Of a stretch of 64,000 nucleotides of DNA, positions 12,801 to 27,800 are shown piece by piece (the stretch's first letter is position 1; each line of letters begins with the position of its first letter). Source of the DNA: Spisula solida (lineage: Eukaryota > Mollusca > Bivalvia > Venerida > Mactridae). The DNA lies in assembly GCA_947247005.1 (NCBI GenBank), contig OX365944.1:18823501-18887500 (forward strand). Direction: 5' to 3'. A model generated the notes under the pieces. The model worked only from the letters and a program-made list of their open reading frames with translations, did no database searches and was not told where the DNA came from. The position numbers and the translations under genes are program-made.

Positions 12801-15800
12801 AAGCCTTATGCACGAATCATTTCCCACTTATCTGTATAGAGACGGTGTACACACTTTAACTAGTCCATACTCTACTGTATATGAATAACTTAGATGTTTA
12901 TGGAGGAAAGGGTTAATAACAAAATACCAATGTATTTGTACAGGAGCTGATGTGAATCGTCAGACAACAACCAATGATCATACTGTATTATCATTGGCCT
13001 GTGCTGGAGGTCATCTGGCTGTAGTAGAACTTCTTCTCGCCCATGGCAGCGATCCAACCCATAAAATCAAGGTACAAAGCTTCTTATTTACATTTATTTT
13101 CTATATGTATAGGTTTTTTTTTGTTATTTAATAAGGGCCGTTATAAGGCCCTTTCCCCTGCAAAAAAATCTTTAAAATCATGCAGTTTTCCCCAAAAATT
13201 AAGTTTACCATGACAAAATCATTCCCCATGTTACCAAAATACCTATATTTTTTCCCATATTTGTTTTCCCCTAATTGAAGGTAACGGCCCATCCCCAAGG
13301 TTCGAATAAAGCCCTGATGTAGGTGGTGTAATGAGCATGCCTGCTCATTCAGGACTTTTTTCTTGATTTCCAGTCTTAATGATTGGAAGGATTCATTTTA
13401 TTTCTATAGTCCATAATATAAATACCGAGTTCTGAGGCAATCTGAATAATAAAATGCACTCTCACATTAGAACAGCAAAGTCAGGTTCAGTGGACTATAC
13501 GAGCATTTAAGTCAGATCGCTGAATAAACTGTTATGGAACAAAGGAATTTCAGGACTGAACATGTTCATTAGCTGGCCTGTTAAATATTGTGAACTATTT
13601 TGAAGTTTATTGGTGTTGACTACAGGTTGGGCAACTTACTGTCACATCCTGCTTGTAACTGTATGATCAATTTGAGCATGGATTTATTTTCATGACCTCG
13701 GTTGAGTAGTTAGACTGAAGTAAGGTAACTATGTATGATAGATGTCTGTGGCCGCATTCTACTTGTTGGTATGCTGGATTTACCCTTGTGGAAAGATAAG
13801 TTTGTACTGGTTAGGATACAGTCCAGTCAAACTGCTTAGGTGAGGAGGCCATGGTATATTACTGTAAAATAGTTGAGAAACTGTTTTAACACTAAATAAA
13901 CAACTATGATATGTATTGTAGGATTATAATACACAGGTTAGGTAACTCTGTATGCCATGTATTGTAGGATGGTTCGACGATGGTGATTGAAGCAGCCAAG
14001 GGAGGTCACACATCTGTAGTAAAGATGTTGTTAGAATATCCTAACAGAGTGTTGATGAATCATGGTCAGGAAGTGGCCCAGATCTCTGCTGCTGATCAAC
14101 TTCTTGTTGAGGTAATACTTTCATTACATTGATTTACTTTAGACCATTAGAAATTCAAATATTTGGTCTATTATTAGTAGCTATAACACCTAGCACTCTC
14201 ATAGTGACCTGTTACTAACAGGCTATTAGGATCTATATGAGATCCATCATAAGTTGTCTGTGGAGTTAAACATTTCTTAAACGAGTCTAGAAAATACAAA
14301 TTACAAAGCTAGCCTTTGGCTAGTTTAAAGAATGTTGTTCTCAAAGGCAACCAGTGGCAGATTCTTTCTCTCCCATTACCATAGATACCAGGTCAAAAGA
14401 ACATCAGAAGTAATAGATATAACCCGGCGACATTACTTTTTATATAGATTTGTCAATACATGTGCAAATACACTTGTGATGTCACACATTCATTCTCGCG
14501 CATGTTGAAGTACAACTTTCGGTGAATTGCTCTTCATGATGTTCATCACACTTCATAGGAGTTAGTGATCTGTATTGAAAGTTATGTAAATTGTTCCGAT
14601 CCATTCTATATAAGCCGTGGTTCTTTCCCATTTCCATTTCATCAGATTAAGTTCTAAAGTGTAAGCACAATGCATTAATGTATAAATTAAATGAGTTGAA
14701 CTGAATTTGTAATTTAGTAAAATGTTTGTTTTCAGTCGAGAGTACCAATCCATGGGCTAGGTAACATAGTACCTCCTAGTGAGCCCGACTCCCATCCATC
14801 AAGGTCCAACAACCTCACTACCACAGCTTGTGAGCACATTGATGGGGCTTCACCGGTGAAGCGCAAGGCTCAAGAGAAGGACATGAACATCCCTGCCAAG
14901 GCAAGCGACCAAATTTGGCAAAATATGCAGAAATCATTGAAGAAATCTACCCTCTCCAGCACAGGCAACCAACATAACGTTGATGCAGCCACAAAAACAA
15001 CAAAAACATCCAATTTAACAACCTCAGGTGATCTTGCTGCCCAGATCAGTGAGAACGGCGTAATATCAGACCTGTTACCAGACGAGAAAAGCGATTTAAA
15101 AGCCGGCGAAAGATTAGAGGCAATTATCAGCAATGTCATGGCGAAAGAATTAATCAATACAACATCCACCAGAGAGGAACAGATTCTGAGAAAACAGCAG
15201 ATTCTGGAAGAACTTCAGAAAGTGGAACGAGAACTACAAGAAAAAGCCCATCAGCAATTGTTGATAACTGCGCAACATCAGCAGCAACAACAACAACAGT
15301 TACAGCAGGCATTACAGAGAAAGCCTTTACCGGTAAGATCCTCATTGAATGTTAGCAATTCTAACTTCCAGGCTTAACATTTCCCTATCAGAACAATGGC
15401 CATGTCGAATCCATTTTCTGCTGAAAAATAATCTCCCTCATGCAGGCCTGGTATTTTTCAGGCCTATGCCTGATTTCAGGTTTTTGAATCCTGAATTAAC
15501 CTTCTTTGTGTATATTGGCCTGAAAATAATTGCTAATTACCAGGCCTGTCATATAGTGTGGAAGATAGGGCTGCGTACCGGTTTCCGATATAAATCGAAT
15601 ACCGGTATTTTGTGTTCGATTGATACATCGTATAGAACGTGTCCGTATCGGTAAAAAAATCGATCAACAAAAATACACATGTAAATCAACACAATCCCCA
15701 TTTTCAGTGAAGTTTTTTTGCAGTCTATTTGTTTCGTCTCAACATGGTCAGGTCGTCGACGTAGCTTATGCCCGAGTGAATCTAATTTTCAAAGAAGAAT

Positions 15801-18800
15801 CTGCTAAGCAAACCACTTGTTATGACTTGCAATTTAACACATGTGCAAATAGATTGTTTATCACATCTCAGGCCTGACTTGATTGTGTTCTGCAAGTTGT
15901 AAATCTGCAAGTGCCTATTTACAGTATTCAGATATTTTATCAAAAGAAAATATCAAATGATTATCAAATGATATATCGAATATCGACCATTTTGTATCGA
16001 TACAAATATCGAATCGATCATTCTTACTGATATGCAGACCTAGTGGAAGATATATTGATTTTGTGCCAGAGTTATTGCCCCTTGTAAGAGACACAAGTTA
16101 TTTGTCAAAAACCTGTCTAGGTATTGTGTTTTGTTAAAAGCGTGTAACCATTATAGTGGAGGTAGACAGGTAGTTATCATATTTATTGACAGCTCTTACT
16201 TTTTTCTAGGCTTTCCAAAAGGTTAAATCCCATAATCCTAGTCAAACTGTTCCACTGTCTACAGACCTCAAAGATCTTCAAATGTCAAACAATCTCGATA
16301 AACAAGCCTCTCAGTCAGGAAACGTTGAAACTGCCAAGCCAAACATCAAACCCAATATATCTGAAATTCCACCTCGTGCATCGGTTCCCAACCAGTCAAA
16401 ACAAGCAGGGGATGGTGCACCGTCGGAGTCTCAACAGCAAACACTAGCCATTATACCACCTCCTCCAGAGAACGGTGCCAGCCATAGTCAGCCGGAAAAA
16501 CCGCACAATGGTAATACAGGAAGTAATCTGGAATCGGGGAAAAAGAATAACGTACATGTTGGGAAAATGAACGGTGGTACGGTCAGCTCTAACGGTCCAG
16601 CACAGTCACATAATGGAGGTAATTTATAGTTGATTGTATATGTGAACAATTTGAAGTATTATTTTATATTTTATATATATTTATATTTTATATTCCCTTT
16701 CCATACCCACAGGTAACTGTATCAGTAAAGAGTAAACCAAAATTTTTAAAAATATTTTTTTTACTCTATATAAATGATCCAGTTACCTGTGTCCATACCT
16801 ACCCCAAGCAAAAAGTCCCCTACCCAAAATATTTTGTTTGACCATCTTAAATTTTTTATTTTATAAAAAGTCAGGCATGAAAGTAAGAAGTGCACAATGT
16901 ATTCAAAATTAATGTCAATCAAAACAGTAGAACTGAAAAGTGGTATAGGCAAAACAAAAATTAATTGACAATTAAATATTTAAAAACATATTTTACCTAT
17001 CTACCTACCAAACCCTAATTGGCCAGGGTTAGCAAGGGAAAACCAAACAATATTTAAGTTTTGGCCTGATATAATTATACAAATGCACCAACGTGTAATG
17101 TAATCACACAATCAAAGCATCTCATGTTTGACATAGCAAAATTTATTGATGACCAACGTTTTAGCTTTTACAAAGCATACATCAGGCTAAAAAGTATACA
17201 ATTGTGTACATTCATAGTTAAGCTGCAGCCATGGTACCGTGGTTATTACACTGGATTTATAAAGTTCTGGCAATCCGGATTTAGTTGTGGGTTGCAGAAG
17301 GTCATACCCTTCCTTGAAAATTATGACAACAATATCAATTTTACTCCTCCTGTGGTGAAGTTTCTGATTATTCTTAATGGAAGGGTGAGTCAGTACTGGT
17401 TAGAATAAAGTCCAAGAAACCAAGCTAGGTGAACCTGTAGCTGTATTAGGATACTTAAGAATAGTTGAGATATGGCGTAAAACTTCGTAGTAATGCTAAC
17501 AATGTACTATATAATTCATAATATTTTTAACACATTTTAATTTTGAAATGATATCACTACAGGTACACAGTCATGTCAAGGGAGCAGTCAGCCGTCACGA
17601 CCACCACTTCCAAACACTAATCAGCTAATGAGTCCGCTATCCACCCTGGCTCAGAATATACCATTACCCCAATCCACTGCCATCCCTGTCAGTCAAGCTC
17701 CACCGAAACCCCCTCAGCTTACGTTAAGTCAACAACAACAATTGGAACAACAGTTGCAACAGTTACAACTCCAGCAGCAACAACAACAACAGACAGTCCT
17801 CAACCAGCCATTTGTATTGAATGAGAATCAGCGTCAGACGTTACAGAATCTGATACTACGACAACAACAGGAGGCTCAGCAGTTAGCCCAACAAACATCA
17901 CTTCAACAAACATCTCTACAGTTTCCTCAGTTACAGTTAACACCACAACAACAAGATCATCTCTTTCAGGTAAGGCAATAGTTTATTGTTAGCTTTACAG
18001 GTGTGCTGTCTGGAAGACAGGGGTGTCAATATTTCTAATTAATCCGGAATTCCGGTTTTTACCAATCCTGAAAGAGCTATGTCTTGCCAATATATAAGTT
18101 ATCTGATAAAAATATCTTGAGAAATGACAAAGTTATGGTCAATTTAATTTGTTCTGAAGGATTTTCTTAGTTAAATATGGATTGATGTGGTTGAAGGCAT
18201 CTTGTTTGACAAAATTGCTCGGCCGCATATGTTTTTCAGGATTTTTAATTTGGCTCTGTTGACACCCCTGCCTTTGGCTTCCTTGGTTGCTCACCTAGTA
18301 GCAGGTGAGTGACCCAGTGCTCTTTTCAGCCTTCTTACTGCTTTTCCATTTTCTCCTCAAGAAAGCAAAATTTTCAAAAATTATCTGTAAACCTTAAGAA
18401 AAGATTTTGTCAAATTAATTAGTCAGATTGTTTTGCTGTTGGTGTAGGAGTCATATAAAATGGCATTATAGAATTTTCCAACTTTCCCTGCTATGCCTTA
18501 AGTTAGATTGGCGGATTTTATTTCAAATTTTGTATTTTGAAGGAAATATTAAATTAATGATACTCTTTTAGAAGTTTAAGAGAATTTATTGTTGGTTGAT
18601 GTAAGCTATAAAGTTACCAGTGAAGAGGAAATTTTATGGTACAATACTTACAATACAATTTAAGCTATTTGGAAGCTCTCCTATATCACCCGCGATAACG
18701 AGAAAGGCGCGAAAATTTGGTATATTCCACTAAGGTGGATTAATCAGGTGTACACAATTTATCAGTGCTGTTTTAATACAAAATCTCTTTACTTAAGTAA

Positions 18801-21800
18801 TTTGTAAAACAAATTTAGCAACAGTTGACTAAACTGATTCATGTTTGTAAATATGACATTATCCTGGGTGCACTATAGCATATGAATGATATTGATATTG
18901 TTGTTGTTTCAGGTGTTATCTCAGCAACAATTCACTCCCCAACAGTTACAGCAAGCCCAGCAGGCTGTTGCTGCCCAACAACAAGTACAACAACAACAGC
19001 AGCAACAACAACAGTTTACAATGACGTCACAACAACAAGCAGTAGCCCAGGTCCAACATCAAAATCTCCTTCAGCAGGCTAATGCCTTGAACCCTCAGTT
19101 TCCGCCGGCCAATCAGTTACTATTTAATCAGCAACAACACCAGCAGTTGTTACAACAACAACAACAAGCTCAGTTTTTGCAACAACAGTTGCAGCAGATT
19201 AAGCCACCTGTGTCAGTTGTTCCACAAGCACAGAAACCTGCTGTTCAAAGAAAAACGAAATCATTGCTGCCACTGTCACAGTTGAATTCCGATAGACCAA
19301 TACTGATAGAAACTGAAACTCCGCCCCCTTCAACACCTCTGACCCCTAATCCGTCTCCAGCGTCACCTGACAGCATATCCCCGCTGTATGCTCCGATTGA
19401 CCTAGATGCTCAGACTGAGAGTAATCACGACACGGCTCTGACGTTAGCATGTGCAGGTGGACATTCAGAACTGGTCACCTTGTTACTGTCTAAAGGTGCC
19501 GATATTGAACATCGGGATAAGAAAGGTATTCACAATTAGTTATTATTACATTGCTTAATATTAGTCAACGCTAAATATTAGTTATTGCATTGCTTAATAT
19601 TAGTCAACGCTTAATATAAGTAAATGTTAAGCTATCCTTATTTATTAGAATTGAATTTTCTAAAATAGGATAAACTGTTTGCTGTATATAACAGAAAAAA
19701 TAATTTTAAAAATCCCTAAAAGCTCCAGAGAAATTATAAATTAACCAACAGAAAATGTCTTAATTGGCAAATCAACACGTGTATGTGTTGACTTTTCGTG
19801 TTGCCTGGGGTCCTACAAATCCGAAATAATATGGAAATCTGGATTTGCTGCACAACAAATTATGAACTTTTCTACATAAAATTACCAAATGTTGGCCGAG
19901 TTATCGTCATTTGAAATTTCATATGCTGACTAACAATGGAACAATGTTCGAAACAGGTTTTTCTGGTGTGGGGATGTGTGCTAATGGCACCCAAAACCAC
20001 TTTGCTTCTAATTTTCAAGATTAAGCATTAGGCCTTAGTAGAACCCCTGATGTTTATGACTGAATGGGAATGGTTGCACATAGGTTTGCTTGTAGCTGGA
20101 ATCTAGTTTTGAAGAGGTTTTGGACATAAATGAAACCCTTGTTTTCGTGTTATTTTCAAATTTTTGCCCCTGGTAGAGAACAATGTATACTATGGTGTTG
20201 ATATGAATGTTTTCAGGATTCACTCCCCTGATACTAGCAGCTACAGCTGGTCATACTGATGTTGTAGAGATATTGTTAGAGCATGGTGCTGATATAGAAG
20301 CCCAATCAGAACGTACCAAGGATACACCATTATCTCTGGCTTGTTCAGGCGGTCGTTATGAGGTGAGTTGTAGTTACTTTGAAGCCTTTGTACTTTCATC
20401 TCATTATTTGTGTAATTCTCTATGAAATCAACAGTACAGACTTCTAACGCTATCGTGTCAGAAGTGTCGGAAAAACGGGCCGTTTGAGTTGAAAGTGCAT
20501 GAAAATCAATTTTTCCCCTTCTTTAATGTTCATAATTTTTCGAAGATTTTTCGTTCCTGTGTCTAATATAGTACAAGTCAGCTTGTAATTTGAATGGACA
20601 TTGATTGAAAATGTACAACAGAACCTATTTTCAAAAAGGCCGTCTTGTCTCCATTCTTTTATATACCATTAGTGATTATCTTTCGTTACATACCCCTATG
20701 GTTGTGAGCATAGGTACTAGTCTGGTTGAACCTTCTAGATTATTGTCCCAGTTTTATCGAGCTTCATTAGGCACTGATTTTGCTAAATGTATTCTTCATG
20801 AATGAATTGTTTTACATGATAAGTTATGTTTTATATTACTTACTTCAGGTTGTGGAATTGTTACTGATACGAGGTGCGAACAAAGAACATCGTAATGTAT
20901 CTGACTATACACCTCTCAGTCTCGCCGCATCAGGTGGCTTTGTGAACATCATAAAACTCTTACTGTCTCATGGAGCAGAAATCAACTCAAGGTATGGAAT
21001 ATGTGTTATCTTCCCCTCCCTTCTAAGTAGTAGGGAACTGTTTATCAAAGCGCTTACGCAAATCATTAAGTTACCCACAAATTTAAGGTCTTTATAATTC
21101 TTTAAAGACTACAAATATTCATTAGTAAACAGATCTGCAATATTAATAATGTTTGATTAATGAACTTTTACAAACCTTATATGTCACTAAGGTGTTGTTA
21201 AAGAATTACAAAGAATTTAAATTTGCATGTAATTTTAAGATGCTGGTAAGTGCTTTGATAAAACAGTACCCAGGCATATATCCTCTCCCACACATCAGTT
21301 AAGTGATTGAGAAAACCAATGTCTAACTTTAAAACTCTAGATCAGAGTTATGGTCCTCAAAACTTGGTCATGACTGAAGTTCAGCATGTAAGACCAGACA
21401 AAGTGGTCTTAAAAACAAACTGCTTTCGATAACATACCGTTTTTGTTCTAAATTTAAGCGTATGTTTCTTCAGTCCCAAGTTTCCTGATTTTTTCTCTAG
21501 ATTTCTTATCAGTGAAAAGGGTGAATAAACTGAATTTTAATTAATGGAAACAAATATGTGTATTAATAAACTATATTGTTTGGTTATATTGTGAATCAGA
21601 AGCAATAAGTGACATTGTTGATCATTAAATATTGCCAATAACTGAACCTGGCCTGTATTGGTACTAAAAATAGTACAAGGAAATGCCTTGTATCTTACAT
21701 ACTGGATGCATACCTTAATAACCATTGAATATGAGAAGGTATGTTATGGTTATTGTGTAGTGCGTACCAGTAATATAAGTTATTAAAAACAGTGGTTACC

Positions 21801-24800
21801 ATATGGGTTAGATGCTAAGAGTCATTCTGAAAATTATGCTCAGGGTTTTATCAGATTAAATGCCAAAAATTCAGTCGTAAAATGTGGCTTTTTGGGGTCT
21901 GCCATGTCAATTCAAGGACTGTTTAAGCCCTGAAAACTTGTGCAAGATAAGTAGAAGCTGGTTTATATATTTACTGATTATGCCTTGGTCAGTGACGTCG
22001 TTGCAAATTGACTGACCTAGCATGAAATGCTTGATCAAGCTTTGGTTAATGATGACTTGAGTTGAATTCAGGAATCATTGTGATATTTTTCAGAACTGGA
22101 AGTAAACTTGGTATATCTCCGCTAATGTTAGCTGCTATGAATGGTCATACTGCAGCGGTCAAAGTCTTGCTGGACATGGGAAGTGATATTAATGCTCAGG
22201 TAGGTTCACATTATTTGTTTGTTGTTGTTGAATTATGATCCTGTGATAGTCTGTATTTTGATAATAACCAAGAAAATGTACTCCGGGGTTCTACAATTCT
22301 GGAATAATCCAGAAATTTGGATTTGCTGCACTAGAAAGTATGAACTTTCCTGCAGAAAATGAAAGTTATTCCGTGAAAAATTAAAAGAATTTACAAAATT
22401 ATGGTCATTTGAAATTTCATCAGCTGAATTTTAACAGAGAACAATGTTTGAACTGAGTTTTGATGTGGATGTATGCTTATGACACTCAAAAAAAACTTTT
22501 TCAGACCTGTTTTCAGGATTATGCCTCAGTAGAGCCTCTTTCAGGGGTGCTACAATTCCGGAATACGGTAGAAAGTAGAAAGAATGAAGTTTTCTGCAGA
22601 CAATAAAGGTTATTTGATGAAAAAGTACCAAATATTGACTGAGTAATGGTCATTTAAAGTTTCACATGCAGAATGTTAACAAAAGATCAATGTTTGAAAC
22701 AGAGATTTGATGTAGGGATACATTCTAATGGCACCCGAAACAGTTTCATATTTTCAGGATTGGGCATTATGCCTCAGTAAAACCCCTGTGTACGGGTGTA
22801 TATGAGTATGTTCATATCAACGTATGTTTTTGTTGTAGATTGAAACAAACAGGAATACAGCTTTGACATTGGCATGTTTCCAAGGTCGTCATGAAGTGGT
22901 CAGCCTCCTAGTAGATAGAAGGGCAAATATTGAACACAGAGCTAAGGTAAAACAATTTTCCGTCACAGAACAACTTAAGTGGCTTTCCTCATTGAACTTC
23001 TTTTACTCTTCTCAATTGCAATTTTGTTTAAGTATAGTTTTCTGTCCAAGGAATGATAAACTCTCTACAACCTCAAACGGTGCTTGAAACTTCATATTGA
23101 CACTGTGAAAATCAGTTCTTATGTTATTTTCAGTGGCCAGTTCAATAACTTTGTTCACTGCTAATGGAAAGTGTTTAATTCTGAAATAATAAAAACAATA
23201 ATTACTTACATGTACTTAGAATAAAGACCAAATATTAATGGGCCAAGATTTTGCGATGGATGAATATTTTGGTGCTAAAATGGTTGGTTTTAACTTTATA
23301 AAAGGTTGGTTTGTTAATGAAATGGAACTTATATTTTAGACTGGTTTGACACCATTAATGGATAACTTATATTTTAGACTGGTTTGACACCATTAATGGA
23401 AGCTGCTTCAGGAGGTTACGTGGAAGTGGGACGTGTCTTGTTGGATAAAGGAGCGGATGTGAATGCCCCACCGGTTCCATCGTCCAGGGATACTGCATTG
23501 ACCATTGCAGCAGATAAGGGACATTATAGATTTGTTGAGTTACTCCTGTCCAGGCATGCAGCCGTCGATGTGAAGAACAAGAAAGGCAATTCTCCATTGT
23601 GGTTGGCTTGTAATGGTGGGTTGAATTCTATTTTCCTTTATTTGTAGTAAAAGCTGTCTATTGAAATTTCTGTTTGTTTGCGTTTAACTGAAGCCGTAAT
23701 AAATGCATGGCCATTCTATTTTTTCCGGCTAGATTGGCCAAAGTGACCTCTGACTTCTTGAGAATAAAATAATGATGACTTAAAAGTGTGCATAGTTTCT
23801 TTATTCATTGATACAAGTGTTTGAGTGCTTGAGTACTGTATATCACCTCATAGTTGCGTGATCTTTATTTAGTAAATTTCGGTAACCTACTTACATCACA
23901 GTTTTATAAATTCATGGTCTAAGGCTCCTCTATAGGAGTCATATTATGAAAGTATATTTTTCATAGATTGATGAATATGCGAGGAACTCAATTTGCCAAA
24001 CTGGCTGCTTATTTAAGCATGAGTGTCATTATAAAATTAAAATGAAAACTTAAAATTTAAAAATATTTAAAACACAGTAAATTTCACTCTTTATTACATT
24101 TCGACATAAAAGCCTTTTTAGTCCCCTACCGGTTTTTGACCGGAGGGGACTATAGGTTTGCCCTCTGTCCGTCCGTCCGTCCGTCCGTCAGTCAGTCCGT
24201 CCGTCCGGCCGTCCGTCCGTCAAAAAATCTGGATCCTGACCTAACTCTAACAGTTTCCAAGCTAAGTTTATGAAACTTGGTATGTGGATAGGGGGTAATA
24301 AGGGGATTATGCACGTCTAAAAAGATTTTGATTCTTACAAAAAATGTGGTTGCTATGGCGACAGATAGAGTGAAAATATGCCCAAATATGGATCCTGTCA
24401 TAACACAAACAGTTTCCAAGCTTAGTTTATGAAACTTGATATGTGGATAGGGGGTAACTAATAAGGGGATTATGCACGTCTACAAAGATTTTGATTCTGA
24501 CAAAAAATGTGGTTGCTATGGCGACAAAAAGAGTGAAAATATGCCAAAATCTGGATCCTGTCATAACTCAAACAGTTTTCAAGCTAGGTTTATGAAACTT
24601 GATATGTGGATAGGGGGCAATAAGGAGATTATGCACATCTAAAAAATTGTGGTCGCTATGGCAACAGAAACATTGAAAATGGCTTAAAACCTGTAGGGGA
24701 CTTCTGTATTGCTTGCAATTCTTAATTACTTGTTATGTTTAGTTTAACACTCCTTTTAATTATTAATATCCCTTATGGATCTACATCAGTGAAAATATGT

Positions 24801-27800
24801 ATAAAATGAATAATTACAATGTTTCAGGTGGTCATCTGGATGTTGTACAATTGTTGGTCACTGCTGGAGCTGATATAGACAGTCAGGATAATCGTAAAGT
24901 CTCGTGTCTGATGGCCGCATTTAGAAAAGGTCACATCAAGGTTGTTAAATGGATGGTGAAACATGTCAATCAGTTTCCATCAGATACTGAGCTGTCTAGA
25001 TATATCGCAACTATAATCACCGACAAGGTTGGTAGTCTTGACTTCATACTTCTACGTTTACCATTATGTAATTGTTAAAAAATTGTCGGAGGCCTTTACT
25101 TGTAGCGCAGTTGATAAAAGCACAAAACTGTACTATACATTGTCGTTTGGGAATTTATGCAGACTGACTAAATCTGGGACAACACCTGAACAAATCAAGC
25201 TAATGTTTATTGGTCCTGATTGTTTCAGGCCGCAGGCACAATATTACACTTCTGTTGCATAGATATAAAAATCTGTCAGTTTAAATTAGTCAGTCATAAG
25301 TTTGTGGTGATGATTAACCATAAAAATTTAACTGATTCCTAACACTACCACATGGGTGAAAGTTTTCAGGCATATGTGTGAATTTCAGGTTTTTGGGTGT
25401 ACCTAAATGCAATAATTTCCTTATATATAAATTGTCGATTTTTGAGGATTTCCGGTATTTGAGAATTTCAAACTTTCACCCATGCTACCGTTAGTGTAGA
25501 GTTTTGATTTGCTGGTTGCTTCCATTTCTCATTCATGTATATTGTTATATCAGGACTTACAGAAGAAATGTCAGCAGTGTATGGAAATCATAGTAACTGC
25601 GAAAGATCGACAAGCCGCTGAGGCGTACAAGAATGCCACTGATCTCCTCGAGGAACTGGATAAAGAAAGACAAGAAGAAGAAAGTAGGAAAGCTGCTGCT
25701 GCTAAGAAACGAGAGAAGAAGAAAAAGAAGAAAAAACAGAAGCAAGAGTCGAAGGAAACTGAGCAAGGGTATGTAGCTTTATAGTTGTTGATGTAGTCAT
25801 TATTATGTGGGGCGGGGGAGACATATTTATTATGTGCTGGACGTCTGGATGGATCATGTCGGATTTCATTGGAACTTCAGATGAATACTTGGTACCAGGC
25901 TGATTTGTGCATATTATCAGGAGTTTTATGTTGGATGGGTTTTGGGGCCCCTTGTAAGAGACATACATGTTTATGTCAAAAACCCTTTCAAGTTAAATTC
26001 CTGTATATAGTCTGTTGACTGTTCATATTTAGTTGTTTAACATTCTGAGGCAGCAGTTTGAAGACCAATCGTCAATAAACTTTGTTAGAATGATTGTCTG
26101 CATGCATGTAGTGTCAGAAAATAAGTCAAATTAAAGAAAAAAAGCTTCCAACACTCTATGGGATATCTTTGTGCTTCAGTTGTTATGAAACTTGAGCAAT
26201 AACATTCAGGTGAGCAATATAAGGCCACTTTAGTCCATTGTTGTGGAACTCATGAGCATACCCGAAATTGAATCTAGGTTTGTTGATACCGAGCTTTCAT
26301 TAATATTATTTGCATGTGAAGTGGTATGCAATGCAATTTGTTGATATTCTAGTAATAGTTTCAGTAAAGCTATGAGCAGTTTCATCAAAACTTAGTTTTC
26401 ATTGAACTACCGTTATTATGTATAAATATTATTTTGGAGTATTTTCTATGATGTAGGAATAGCAAGAACTCTACCCCGGAACCTGAGTCTGAAGATTCAC
26501 AACAGATGGAACCGGAGAAAGAGAAAGTTGTTGAGAAACTTGTGATACAGCCCCCTAGTGCAACAACCACCTCAACTCTTGGTAAGTTAGAAACTTGTTA
26601 TACAGCCCCCTAGTGCAACAACCACCTCAACTCTTGGTAAGTTAGAAACTTGTGATACAGCCCCCTAGTGCAACAACCACCTCAACTCATGGTAAGTTAG
26701 AAACTTGTGAAACAGCCCCCTAGTGCAACAACCACCTCAACTCTTGGTAAGTTAGAAACTTGTGATACAGCCCCCTAGTGCAACAACCACCTCAACTCTT
26801 GGTAAGTTAGAAACTGTGATACAGCCCCCTAGTGCAACAACCACCTCAACTCTTGGTAAGTTGTGCCTTAAACTTGGCCCTTTCCCTGCCACCCAACAGG
26901 GGACATATTTTCTAAAGCAAATTTCATGATAAAATCAACAATGAACTGCTGCTTTGCTTTTCGTTCAATATTACCAAGTCGGAAGAAGAACAGTACAGCC
27001 ATAGTACACCTGTTATAGGAAGAGATAATTGAGGGTTTCGTAATTTATCGGGATGATAGTTGAGACTTATTTGCCCTTCAAATAGGTTAGTTTGATTATA
27101 ATCCTTCTAACAGGTTAGTTTGCCTTAAAAAACGCCTTTTTATTAGCTCACCTGTCACAAAGTGACAGGGTGAGCTTTTGTGATCACTCTTCGTCCGTCG
27201 TACATCCGTCCGTCCACAATTACTTGTGTAGACACTAGAGGTCACAGATTTAGCTTAATCATTATGAAACTTGGTCACAATGATCATCTCAACAAAATCT
27301 AGGTCAAGTTCGGGTCATCCGGGGTCAAAAACTAGGTCACAAAGTCAAATAATAGAAAAACCTTTTGTAGTCACTAGAGGTCACAATTTTGGCCTTATCT
27401 TAATGAAACTTGGTCACAATGATCTTCTCAACAAAATCTAGGGCAAGTTCGATATTGGGTCATCCGGGGTCAAAAACTAGGTCACAAGGTCAAATCATAG
27501 AAAAATCGTGTGTATTCACTGGAGGTCACAATTTTGACCTAATCTTTATGAAACTTGGTCACAATGATCATCTCAACAAAATCTAGGTCAAGTTTGATAT
27601 TGGGTCATTCGGGGTCAAAAACTAGGTCACAAGGTCAAATCATAGAAAAACCTTGTGTAGTCACTAGAGGTCACAATTTTTGGCCTAATCTTTATGAAAC
27701 TTGGTCATAATCATCCTCTCGACTAAATCTAGGCCTAATTCGATATTGGGTCATATGGGGTCAAAAACTAGGTCACAAGGTCAAATCATAGAAAAACCTT

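Noticed and set aside
14870..15169. 99-codon antisense open frame in MASK exon l
   Set aside because: Shadow of the coding strand; no independent evidence.
24119..24705. Helitron
   Set aside because: The terminal hairpin is suggestive, but I saw no TC start or CTRR end in the right places.
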